From contig NZ_CP050453.1 in the NCBI RefSeq assembly GCF_014171575.1, positions 1,240,001 to 1,304,000 on the forward strand: a stretch of 64,000 bases of DNA, written 5' to 3'. A model generated the notes under the pieces. The model was not told where the DNA came from, ran no database searches, and saw nothing but the letters and a program-made list of their open reading frames with translations. This document shows, piece after piece, positions 18,397-25,817 of this stretch (positions are counted from its first letter, which is position 1; every line of letters begins with the position of its first letter). The DNA comes from Microbacterium sp. Se63.02b. GTDB taxonomy: Bacteria > Actinomycetota > Actinomycetes > Actinomycetales > Microbacteriaceae. A program made the translations under genes and the position numbers.

Positions 18397-18545
18397 TCGT
18401 CGGCGGCGACTTCGACGTGATCCTGCTGGTGCGCGCCAACGACGCGCGGGATCTGCGGCGCATCGTGCTGGAGGACATCCAGGCGATCCCGTCGATCCGC
18501 TCGACGCGGACCACCCTGATCTTCGAGGACTACGCGAAGGGCTGA
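18397..18545. repeat. right copy of the 149-bp direct repeat (orphan 3' fragment of lrp)
   Basis: Matches 14896-15044 with one mismatch. Here it has no upstream part of the gene, so it is a fragment of about 49 codons ending in the same stop. The sequence after it leads directly to the aldehyde dehydrogenase gene; this suggests the original order was lrp followed by that gene, with the intervening segment inserted later (inference). Confidence 0.92.
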
Positions 18546-18701
18546 CCGGGTCGCAGCGCCCGCAGGCCGGGGCATCCTTCGCACTCGGACATCTGCGGCG
18601 CGCTCCGCGACAAGTGCGGCGGCGATCGGGGTCCGAGAATGAGAGGACGACCAGCTTCTGCACCGTCGCTGGCCCGCGCCACGCTCGAAGGAGAGTCCCT
18701 G

Positions 18702-20143
18702 ATGTCCGATTCCGCCGCTTCTGCAGCCGCCGCGCTGCTCGACCGCATCCAGGCCCCGGAAGGCGCAGGCCGGGACATTCCGGATGCGGCGACACGCGAG
18801 GTCATCGGCCGTGCGCCCGTGGCCGCTGTCGAGGACCTCGACGACGCGATCGCCCGGGCGAAGGCCGCACAGCCGGCCTGGGAAGCGCTCGGTCACGAGA
18901 AGCGGAGCGCGGTGCTCCTCGCCGCCGCCGACGCCATCGACGCGAACGCCGAAGGCCTCGCGTATCTGCTCTCGCGCGAGCAGGGGAAGCCGCTGAACGG
19001 TCCGAACGCCCGCTTCGAGCTCGGGGCCTGCTCCGCGTGGCTGCGCACCAACGCCACGACCGTGCTCGAGCCGCAGGTGCTGGTCGACGACGAGACGCTG
19101 CATGCGGAGCTCGTGTACAAGGCGGCGGGCGTCGTCGGGGCGATCGGTCCGTGGAACTGGCCCCTCATGATCAGCATCTGGCAGATCGGGCCCTCGCTGC
19201 GCATGGGCAACACCGTCGTCGCGAAGCCGAGCGAATACACCCCGCTGAGCGTGCTCGCGATGATCGCCGTGATGAACGAGGTCCTGCCCCCCGACGTCCT
19301 GATCGGCGTCTCCGGCGACCGTGAGGTCGGCGCTCGACTCGCGTCGCACCCCGACATCGACAAGATCATGTTCACGGGTTCCACAGCGACGGGGCGCCGC
19401 ATCATCGAGAGCTCGGCCGGCAATCTCGCCCGGCTGACGCTCGAGCTCGGCGGCAACGACGCCGGGATCGTGCTTCCGGGCACCGATCCCTCCGTGATCG
19501 CGGAAGACCTCTTCTGGGGCGCGTTCATCAACACCGGCCAGACCTGTGCGGCGATGAAGCGGCTGTACGTGCACGACTCCGTGTACGACGAGGTCGTCGA
19601 TGCGCTGGCGGCGATCGCCGCGTCGGTCCCGATGGGCAACGGCCTCGACGAGAACAACGTCCTGGGACCGCTGCAGAACCGCGCCCAGTTCGACATCGTC
19701 AGCCGCCTTGTCGACGACGCGAAGGCTCGTGGTGCACGCGTCGTCACGGGTGGCGAGTCGGCGCCCGAACTCGGGGAGCTCTTCTACCGTCCGACCATCG
19801 TCGCCGACATCGACAACGACGCGGCGCTGGTCCAGGAGGAGCAGTTCGGCCCCGCGCTGCCGGTGATCCGTTACAGCGACGTCGACGAGGCCTTCGACTG
19901 GGCCAACGGGTTGGATGTCGGCCTCGGCGCCTCGGTCTGGTCGAGCGACCCCGAGGCGGCACGTGACGCCGCCGGGCGGATGCAGTCGGGAACCGTATAT
20001 GGATCAACTCGCACGGCGGACTGCACCCGATGGTGCCGTTCGGCGGGGTGAAGAGTTCGGGCTACGGGCTGGAGTTCGGCGTCGAGGGCCTCAAGTCCGT
20101 CGCCGTCTCGCAGGTCGTCTCCGGCCCCGGCCGGAAGGGCTGA
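18702..20143 (+). CDS. NAD(P)-dependent aldehyde dehydrogenase
   Basis: Oxidises an aldehyde to the acid in the cytoplasm; about 480 residues, full length. Motifs: GPWNWPLMISIWQIGPSL, the Glu motif LELGGNDAGIVL, the catalytic Cys in NTGQTCAAMKR, EEQFGPALPVI, and the C-terminal NSHGGLHPMVPFGGVKSSG. A GAAGGAGA ribosome site precedes ATG 18702. Near 20000 the frame shifts at GTATATGGATC; correction restores the family C-terminus to the stop at 20143. The GMC alcohol oxidoreductase follows after 3 bases, so the pair would convert an alcohol to aldehyde to acid. The natural substrate is unknown; the neighbouring sulfatase and transporter suggest an alcohol released from an imported sulfate ester (inference). 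Confidence 0.88.
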
Positions 20144-20146
20144 CCC

Positions 20147-21610
20147 GTGCGCTCTGCCATCGTCGTCGGAGCAGGAACCTCGGGAGCGATCGTCGCGCGA
20201 CGGCTGGCCGACGCCGGGGTCGCGGTGACCCTCATCGAAGCAGGCGGTCACGACACGAACCCCGCGATCCATGACCCCTCCCGCGCCGGCGAGCTCTGGC
20301 ACTCCGCGGAGGACTGGGACTACTTCACCGTTCCGCAGAAGCACGCAGGCGACCGTCGTCTGCACCTGCCCCGAGGGAAGGTCACCGGCGGGTCGCACGC
20401 GCTGAACGCCATGATCTGGGTGCGCGGTGCGGCGTCCGACTACGACGCCTGGGCGCGCGACGGGGCGCCGGGCTGGGGCTGGGCCGATGTCGAGCCCGTG
20501 TACGACGCGATCGAGAACGATCTGCTCCCGGTGACCGACGACTACGCGCTCTCGCCCATCCAGGCGTCCATCATCGATGCCGCCGTGCAGGAGGGCCTGC
20601 CGCACAACCCGAACTACAACGGGGGCACCCTCGACGGAGTCTCGCAGGAGCAGGTGACCATGCGCGACGGCCGACGGGTCAACACCTGGACCGCGTATGC
20701 GAAGCCGGTCGCGGAGGCGCTGACGATCGTCACCGCACGCGAGGTGCACTCGGTCATCGTCCGCGACGGTGCGGCGGTCGGTGTGCGGTTGGGGGAGGGC
20801 GCGGCGGAGGAGGTCTTCGCCGACGAGGTGATCCTCTCGGCCGGTGCCATCGGTTCGCCCGTGATCCTCCTCCGTTCCGGTATCGGCCCCGCAGCCGACC
20901 TCGACGCCCTCGGGATCCCGGTGGTGCACGATTCCCCCCCCGGGGTCGGGCAGAACCTCCACGACCACCTCCTGTCTCCGGTGATCTTCGCCACGCGGCG
21001 CCCGGTCGGACCCCCGCAGCCGGGAGTCTCGGTGACGCAGACGCACCTCTTCTGGCGCAGTCGCGACGACCTCTCCGAGCCCGACACGCAGCCGATCCAT
21101 TTCTCCGTGCCGATGTGGGGCGAATTGGAACCGCGCGGCGACGACGGGTTCACGCTCATGGCCGGTCTCGTCACACCGCGCAGCCGGGGTGCGCTCCGAC
21201 TCACCGGGCCGGGGCTCGCCGACCTTCCCGCCATCGACCTGGCAGCTCTCGAAGACGACCGCGACGTGGCTTCGCTCGCCGCGTCGGTGCGGCAGTGCCG
21301 GCGGATCGGTGCGCGTCCTGCCCTCGCCGAGGAATGGGGCGCCGTCGAGGTCTATCCCGGCCCTGAGGTGTCGGATGCCGGGGTCGAGGACTGGGTCCGC
21401 CGCACGGCCATCACCTACCACCACCAGGTCGGCACCTGCCGGATGGGGACGGACGCCGCGGCCGTGGTCGATCCCGAGCTGCGCGTCAACGGGGTGAAGA
21501 ACCTCCGTGTGATCGACGCATCGATCATGCCGACCGTGCCCACCGGCAACACCAACGCGCCGGCCGCGATGATCGGCGAACGCGGCGCACGGTTCGTGCT
21601 CGACAGCTGA
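20147..21610 (+). CDS. GMC-family FAD alcohol oxidoreductase (choline-dehydrogenase-like)
   Basis: Flavoprotein of 487 residues that oxidises a primary alcohol. The N-terminal FAD fold reads VVGAGTSGAIVARRLADAG with IEAG at the end of the second strand; GKVTGGSHALNAMIWVRG is the GMC signature; GVGQNLHDHLLSPVIF and the C-terminal active-site pair HHQVGTCRMG and PTGNTNAPAAMIGERGA are intact. GTG start at 20147, 3 bases after the aldehyde dehydrogenase stop, so the two genes are cotranscribed. It converges on the TetR gene (18 bases apart). Choline dehydrogenase is one possibility, but no betaine or carnitine transporter is near, so I leave the substrate open. Confidence 0.88.
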   Translation: MRSAIVVGAGTSGAIVARRLADAGVAVTLIEAGGHDTNPAIHDPSRAGELWHSAEDWDYFTVPQKHAGDRRLHLPRGKVTGGSHALNAMIWVRGAASDYDAWARDGAPGWGWADVEPVYDAIENDLLPVTDDYALSPIQASIIDAAVQEGLPHNPNYNGGTLDGVSQEQVTMRDGRRVNTWTAYAKPVAEALTIVTAREVHSVIVRDGAAVGVRLGEGAAEEVFADEVILSAGAIGSPVILLRSGIGPAADLDALGIPVVHDSPPGVGQNLHDHLLSPVIFATRRPVGPPQPGVSVTQTHLFWRSRDDLSEPDTQPIHFSVPMWGELEPRGDDGFTLMAGLVTPRSRGALRLTGPGLADLPAIDLAALEDDRDVASLAASVRQCRRIGARPALAEEWGAVEVYPGPEVSDAGVEDWVRRTAITYHHQVGTCRMGTDAAAVVDPELRVNGVKNLRVIDASIMPTVPTGNTNAPAAMIGERGARFVLDS

Positions 21611-21628
21611 GGCGCGGACGAGATGCGG

Positions 21629-22240
21629 TCAGCGGTGCGGCGAGGGGGCAGGGCGACGGAGCGTCGACAGCAGGGCGTCCAGTGCGTCGTCGAGTCGCCC
21701 GTCGCCGGCCGAGTCCGGCATCAGCACCGAGATCATCTGCCAGCCGGCGTTGCGGGACGCGATCTCGTTGACCGCGGTGTCGATCTGGATGTGATCGGCG
21801 AGTTCGCCGTCATCCCGCGCCTCGATCAGGCACTGCCGGAACAGATCCCGCCAGTGCAGGTTGTTGACGCGGTGGATCCTGGTGACCTCGTCGTCTTGGG
21901 AGGCGTGGTCCCAGAACGCGATCACGACCTTGGCGTAGAGGGGGCCGTTCGGGCTGTAGGGGAGGATCTCCCGGCAGATCCGCTCCAGGGCCTCCAAGCC
22001 GCGCACTCCTTCGATGCGGGCATGGATGCGATCGTTGGCCAGCGTGTACAGGCGAAGGAAGGCTGCCGTGAGGACGCTCCGCTTGTCGGGGAAATACCGG
22101 GCGATCGCGCCGTGTGCATAGCCCGCCTCCGTGGCGATCTCGCGCATGGTGAGGTTGTCGAACCCCACCCGGATGATCACCTGCGTCGCCGCATCGGCGA
22201 TGTGGGTGCGGCGCTCGTCATGGTCGACGATCTTCGGCAT
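21629..22240 (-). CDS. TetR-family regulator of the ABC transporter/sulfatase operon
   Basis: Repressor of 203 residues with intact frame. Helix-turn-helix: FDNLTMREIATEAGYAHGAI and the ARYFPDKRSVLTAAF start of the effector domain; the family resembles BetI-type regulators with ASQDDEVTRIHRVNN in the C-domain. It is divergent from the substrate-binding-protein gene, and the 165-base gap holds two palindromes (22298-22317 and 22368-22387), one close to each promoter. It therefore probably represses both itself and the operon at 22406-28132. A related protein (PRIVDHDERRRQIAEA start) is encoded at 51103. The inducer is unknown, presumably the imported compound or its alcohol. Confidence 0.86.
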   Translation of the reverse strand: MPKIVDHDERRTHIADAATQVIIRVGFDNLTMREIATEAGYAHGAIARYFPDKRSVLTAAFLRLYTLANDRIHARIEGVRGLEALERICREILPYSPNGPLYAKVVIAFWDHASQDDEVTRIHRVNNLHWRDLFRQCLIEARDDGELADHIQIDTAVNEIASRNAGWQMISVLMPDSAGDGRLDDALDALLSTLRRPAPSPHR

Positions 22241-22297
22241 CGGGTCCCTCCCTCGCAGTCACGACTCTCGTCTCCACGATTGTCCATTTGCTGTTTT

Positions 22298-22317
22298 TAG
22301 TCACCAACCGGTGACTA
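22298..22317. promoter_or_regulatory. palindromic operator of the adjacent TetR regulator (site 1)
   Basis: TAGTCACC-AACC-GGTGACTA: two perfect 8-base arms around four bases, 58 bases before the TetR start. AT-rich promoter-like sequence surrounds it. Confidence 0.7.
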
Positions 22318-22367
22318 ATGTAACGCGATCGTAATCAATGCTGCATTAGGCACGAGTACGATCTTTA

Positions 22368-22387
22368 AAATCACCAGCCGGTGACTA
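22368..22387. promoter_or_regulatory. palindromic operator of the adjacent TetR regulator (site 2)
   Basis: AAATCACC-AGCC-GGTGACTA: same right arm and spacing as site 1, left arm weaker. It ends 18 bases before the substrate-binding-protein start and just before its ribosome site, so bound repressor would block the operon. Confidence 0.65.
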
Positions 22388-22405
22388 TCTCGAAGAGGAG
22401 TTCTC

Positions 22406-23410
22406 ATGAACGTCAAAAGACTCGCACGTCGGGCAACCGGGGTCGTCGTGACGGCGGGCGTGCTCGCGCTCGCGGCCTGCACCGCGGCTCCCGGTTCGTC
22501 CTCGACCGGTGACGCCGGCGAGATGACGACGCTCAAGGTCGCGACGATCGGGCTCATCTCCGACGGCGCTCTGCTGGTGGGACAGGAGCAGGGCTTCTTC
22601 GAAGACGAGGGGATCGTCCTCGAGACGTCGGTGGTCGCGAACCCGCCCGCGGGCCTCGCCGCAGCGCAGAGCGGCCAGGTCGACGTCGCCTACGCCCCGA
22701 GCATCCCCCTGCTCAACGCGCTCTCGAGCGGGGTTCCCCTCACCGTCATCGCACCGGCCGACGGCTACGTCGACGGCGCCGCCGAAGCCGAGGACCCCGC
22801 CGCGGTCGACGACACCGGGCTCTATGCATCCGCCGCCAGCGGCATCACCTCGGTCGCCGACCTGGAGGGCGCCACCATCGCCATCCCCGCCCGCAAGGCG
22901 CAGCTGGAGGTCGTCATCTCCGACGCCCTCGACCGCGAGGGGATCGACCCCGGTTCGGTCGAGTGGGTCGTGCTCGACTTCACCTCGGCCGTGGCCGCGC
23001 TCACGAGCGGAACAGTCGACGCGGCCGGTCTGGTCAGCCCGTTCACGGGCGAGGCGGATGCCGCAGGCGCCGTGTTCGTCTCAGCGCCGTCTGTCGACTT
23101 CTTCGAGGAGGGTGCGGTCGGCCTCTGGACCGCCGGAGACGGCACGATCAGCGCGAAGGGCGACGCGATCGCGGCCTTCCAGCGCGCCGTCGCCAAGAGC
23201 AACGCCTACGCCAACGAGCACCCGGAAGAGGCCATCCAGGCCGGGATCGACGCCACGGGATCGACCCTCGGCGTCGACGACGTGAAGCTGCCGTTCTGGC
23301 CGGCGGAGGTCGCCCCCGTGGATCTCGAGCGCGTCGATGACAAGCTCGTCGCCCTCGGGTTCCTCCCCACACCCGTCGACCTCGAGGGCGTCGTCCTCGC
23401 CGCCGAGTGA
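22406..23410 (+). CDS. ABC transporter substrate-binding lipoprotein (nitrate/sulfonate/taurine type)
   Basis: Extracellular lipid-anchored binding protein of 334 residues. Signal peptide with charged start (MNVKRLARRATG), hydrophobic core and lipobox LAAC near residue 25, then a mature domain of the SsuA/TauA/NMT1 fold: KVATIGLISDGALLVGQEQG, FFEDEGIVLETSVVANPPAG, DVAYAPSIPLLNALSSGVPL. A GAGGAG ribosome site precedes the ATG. First gene of a five-gene operon (binding protein, two permeases, ATPase, sulfatase) with coupled or overlapping junctions. In Pseudomonas-type ats loci the same arrangement imports sulfate esters for cleavage; that is the basis for the proposed ligand here, which the sequence alone does not prove. 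Confidence 0.86.
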   Translation: MNVKRLARRATGVVVTAGVLALAACTAAPGSSSTGDAGEMTTLKVATIGLISDGALLVGQEQGFFEDEGIVLETSVVANPPAGLAAAQSGQVDVAYAPSIPLLNALSSGVPLTVIAPADGYVDGAAEAEDPAAVDDTGLYASAASGITSVADLEGATIAIPARKAQLEVVISDALDREGIDPGSVEWVVLDFTSAVAALTSGTVDAAGLVSPFTGEADAAGAVFVSAPSVDFFEEGAVGLWTAGDGTISAKGDAIAAFQRAVAKSNAYANEHPEEAIQAGIDATGSTLGVDDVKLPFWPAEVAPVDLERVDDKLVALGFLPTPVDLEGVVLAAE

Positions 23411-23415
23411 TCGCC

Positions 23416-24195
23416 ATGACACGGTCCACGCTCCTTCCGCCGCTCATCGGCGCCGCCGGTGTCGTATCAGCGCTGGCGCTGTGGGAGTGGTCGGCCACCA
23501 CCGGGCCGCTCGCCGCATCGCCGTTGCCCGCGGCCACCGCAGCGCTCGGCGAGGCCGTGAACCTGCTCGGCACCGCGACCACCTGGACCGCGATCGGCGA
23601 CACCCTCACGATGGCGGTGATCGGACTCGTGCTCGCGGTCGTGATCGGGGTCGCGCTCGGCGTCGCGATCGGGACCTCACCGCTCGCGATGCATGCGACC
23701 CGCGTGCCCCTGGAGTTCCTCAAGCCCATCCCGCCGATCGTCATCCTGCCCATCGTGGTGCTCGTGATGGGGCCGACGCAGGGCATGGGGATCTTCCTCG
23801 TGTTCTTCGGGTGCTTCATCGCGATCGCCGTGCAGGCCTCGGCCGGAGTGTTCGACACCGACCCCGTCGCACGGGCGACGGGTCGCTCCTACGGAATGGG
23901 GCGCACCGAGATCCTCGGACGCATCGTGCTGCCCAGCGCCCTGCCCTACATCGGCACCGCCATCCGCGTCGCCGCACCCACCTCGCTCGTCGTCGCGGTG
24001 GTCGCCGGACTCCTCGGTGGCGGACCGGGGCTCGGTCAGAGCCTCCTGCTGTCGCAGATCTCGGGCAACCAGGCCCAGCTCTTCGCGTACGTCCTCATCC
24101 TCGGCACGCTCGGGCTGCTCGTCCAAGGACTCAGCCAGTGGGGCGAGCGCCGACTGCTGCACTGGCATCCGCAATACCGGAAGCAGGTGGTCTGA
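23416..24195 (+). CDS. ABC transporter permease (SsuC/TauC-like), first of two
   Basis: Inner-membrane permease of about 259 residues with about six hydrophobic segments. The cytoplasmic coupling loop is visible as ATGRSYGMGRTEILGRIVLP (EAA-type). The stop TGA overlaps the ATG of the second permease. The ATG at 23416 is used; a GTG at 23407 overlapping the binding-protein stop would add three residues and is equally possible. Frame intact. Having two different permeases implies a heterodimeric channel rather than the homodimer usual for SsuC. Confidence 0.85.
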   Translation: MTRSTLLPPLIGAAGVVSALALWEWSATTGPLAASPLPAATAALGEAVNLLGTATTWTAIGDTLTMAVIGLVLAVVIGVALGVAIGTSPLAMHATRVPLEFLKPIPPIVILPIVVLVMGPTQGMGIFLVFFGCFIAIAVQASAGVFDTDPVARATGRSYGMGRTEILGRIVLPSALPYIGTAIRVAAPTSLVVAVVAGLLGGGPGLGQSLLLSQISGNQAQLFAYVLILGTLGLLVQGLSQWGERRLLHWHPQYRKQVV

Positions 24196-25029
24196 TGACC
24201 CTCACCTCCTCGATCCAGACCCGTACGCGCCTCGCCCGCAGGGGAGGCAGGGTGCGCCCCTCGCGGTGTGCTCGTCGGCGCCGAGATCGCGGTGCCCGCG
24301 CTGCTGCTCGCGCTGTGGTGGTACGCCTCCGCGGCCTCCACGAACGCCTTCTTCCCGCCGCTCCAGGTCATCCTGCAGCGGCTGTGGCAGCTGCTGCAGA
24401 CCCCCGCGTTCCTGCTCGACATCGCGTCCTCGGTGGGAAACCTCGTCGTGTCCTTCCTCCTGGCGACCGTGATCGGCGTGCTGCTGGGGCTGGTGCTAGG
24501 CCTCATCCGTCCGCTGAGCTGGTTCGTCGAGCCGACCGTGCACTTCTTCCGTGCGATCCCTCCCGTCGCGCTCGTGCCGATCTTCGTGTCGCTGATCGGC
24601 TTCGGCACCGAGACGCGCATCCTCTCGATCACCCTCGCCGCCGTCTTCCCGATCCTGATCTCGACCATCGACGGGGTGCGCGCGGGCGAGCCGACCCTCG
24701 AGATGGTGAGTCGCGTCTACCGGCTGAACGGGCCCGAACGGCTGTTCTCGGTGATGCTGCCCGCCGCGAGTCCACGCATCCTCTCCGGGATGCAGGTCAG
24801 CCTGATCACCGCGTTCGTCGTGATGATCGCGAGCGAGATGCTCGGCTCCTCCACCGGCCTCGGAGCGGCGACCCTGCTCGCCCAGCAGTCCTTCGCGATC
24901 CCCGACATGTGGGCGGGCATCCTCGTCCTCGGGATCATCGGCTACGCGGCCACCGCCGTGTTCACCCTCGTCCGGCGCCGTGTGCTGCGCTGGTACATCG
25001 CCTCCCAGCAACAGGAGAAGAACGCATGA
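24195..25029 (+). CDS. ABC transporter permease, second of the pair
   Basis: Integral membrane protein of about 277 residues, SsuC/TauC-like. The coupling motif is YRLNGPERLFSVMLPAASPR, flanked by hydrophobic helices (ALLLALWWYASAAST, LVVSFLLATVIGVLLGLVLG). The start at 24195 overlaps the preceding stop (TGATG). A single break near 24240 separates an Arg-rich leader from the main frame; corrected, the start reads MTLTSSIQTRTRLARR then ...GVLVGAEIAVPALLLA. It ends 4 bases inside the ATPase gene, so translation is coupled. Confidence 0.84.
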
Positions 25030-25817
25030 CCACCATCACCGGACACGCCCCCGTGCGCTTGAGCGTGCAGGGGCTCGCGAAGTCGTACCAGACGAAGGCG
25101 GGACTCATCCCCGTGATCGCCGACCTCACGTTCGACGTGCACGTCGGAGAGGTCTGCTGCATCGTCGGCCCCTCCGGCATCGGCAAGACCACGCTGTTGA
25201 AGTGCCTCACCGGCCTGCAGAGCACGACCGCCGGCACCGCGGCGATCGACGGCGCCGTGATCGACGGACCACCCGAGGAGATGGCACTGGTCTTCCAGGA
25301 GTACACGCGTTCGCTGATGCCGTGGCTCACGGTCGAGAAGAACGTGCGACTGCCCCTCAAGCACCTGCACCTGCCCGCAGCCGAGCGCGAGGAGCGGATC
25401 ACCGCTGCGCTCGTCGCGGTCGGCCTCTCCGGAGCGGAGTCGAAGTTCCCGTGGCAGCTCTCCGGAGGCATGCAGCAGCGCGTCGCGATCGCACGCGCCA
25501 TCGCCTACCGGCCGGAGGTGCTGGTGATGGACGAACCCTTCGCCTCGGTCGACGCGCAGACCCGCTTCGAGCTCGAAGACCTGTGCCTGCGCATCCGCGA
25601 GCAGTTCGGGATGACGATCGTGATCGTGACGCACGACATCGACGAGGCCGTGTATCTCTCCGACCGCGTCGTGGTGCTGGGGGAGCGCCCGGCGAAGGTC
25701 ACCGAGATCATCGAGATCGACTTCGGCGCACCGCGCGACCAGCTCACCACCAGGGCATTGCCCGTGTTCGCCGAGCTGCGCACCCGCATCTTCGAGCTGA
25801 TCAGGAAGGCCGGCTGA
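25026..25817 (+). CDS. ABC transporter ATP-binding protein (SsuB/TauB-like)
   Basis: Cytoplasmic ATPase driving the importer, 263 residues, frame intact. Walker A GPSGIGKTTLLK, Q-loop VFQEYTRSLMPWLTV, signature LSGGMQQRVAIARA, Walker B EVLVMDEPFASVD and switch His in VTHDIDEAVYLSDR. The Q-loop YTRSLMPWLTV pattern is that of nitrate/sulfonate/taurine ATPases. Start overlaps the permease stop by ATGA; its own stop overlaps the sulfatase ATG. This continuous overlap from transporter to sulfatase is the best evidence that the sulfatase acts on the transported compound. Confidence 0.9.
   Translation: MTTITGHAPVRLSVQGLAKSYQTKAGLIPVIADLTFDVHVGEVCCIVGPSGIGKTTLLKCLTGLQSTTAGTAAIDGAVIDGPPEEMALVFQEYTRSLMPWLTVEKNVRLPLKHLHLPAAEREERITAALVAVGLSGAESKFPWQLSGGMQQRVAIARAIAYRPEVLVMDEPFASVDAQTRFELEDLCLRIREQFGMTIVIVTHDIDEAVYLSDRVVVLGERPAKVTEIIEIDFGAPRDQLTTRALPVFAELRTRIFELIRKAG

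Noticed and set aside
14896..18545. Transposon with terminal inverted repeats
   Set aside because: The flanking repeats are direct and derive from lrp; I found no transposase, integrase or inverted ends.
20147..21610. Calling the GMC oxidoreductase choline dehydrogenase (betA)
   Set aside because: Family similarity is broad, and the neighbours are a sulfonate-type transporter and a sulfatase rather than betaine or choline genes.
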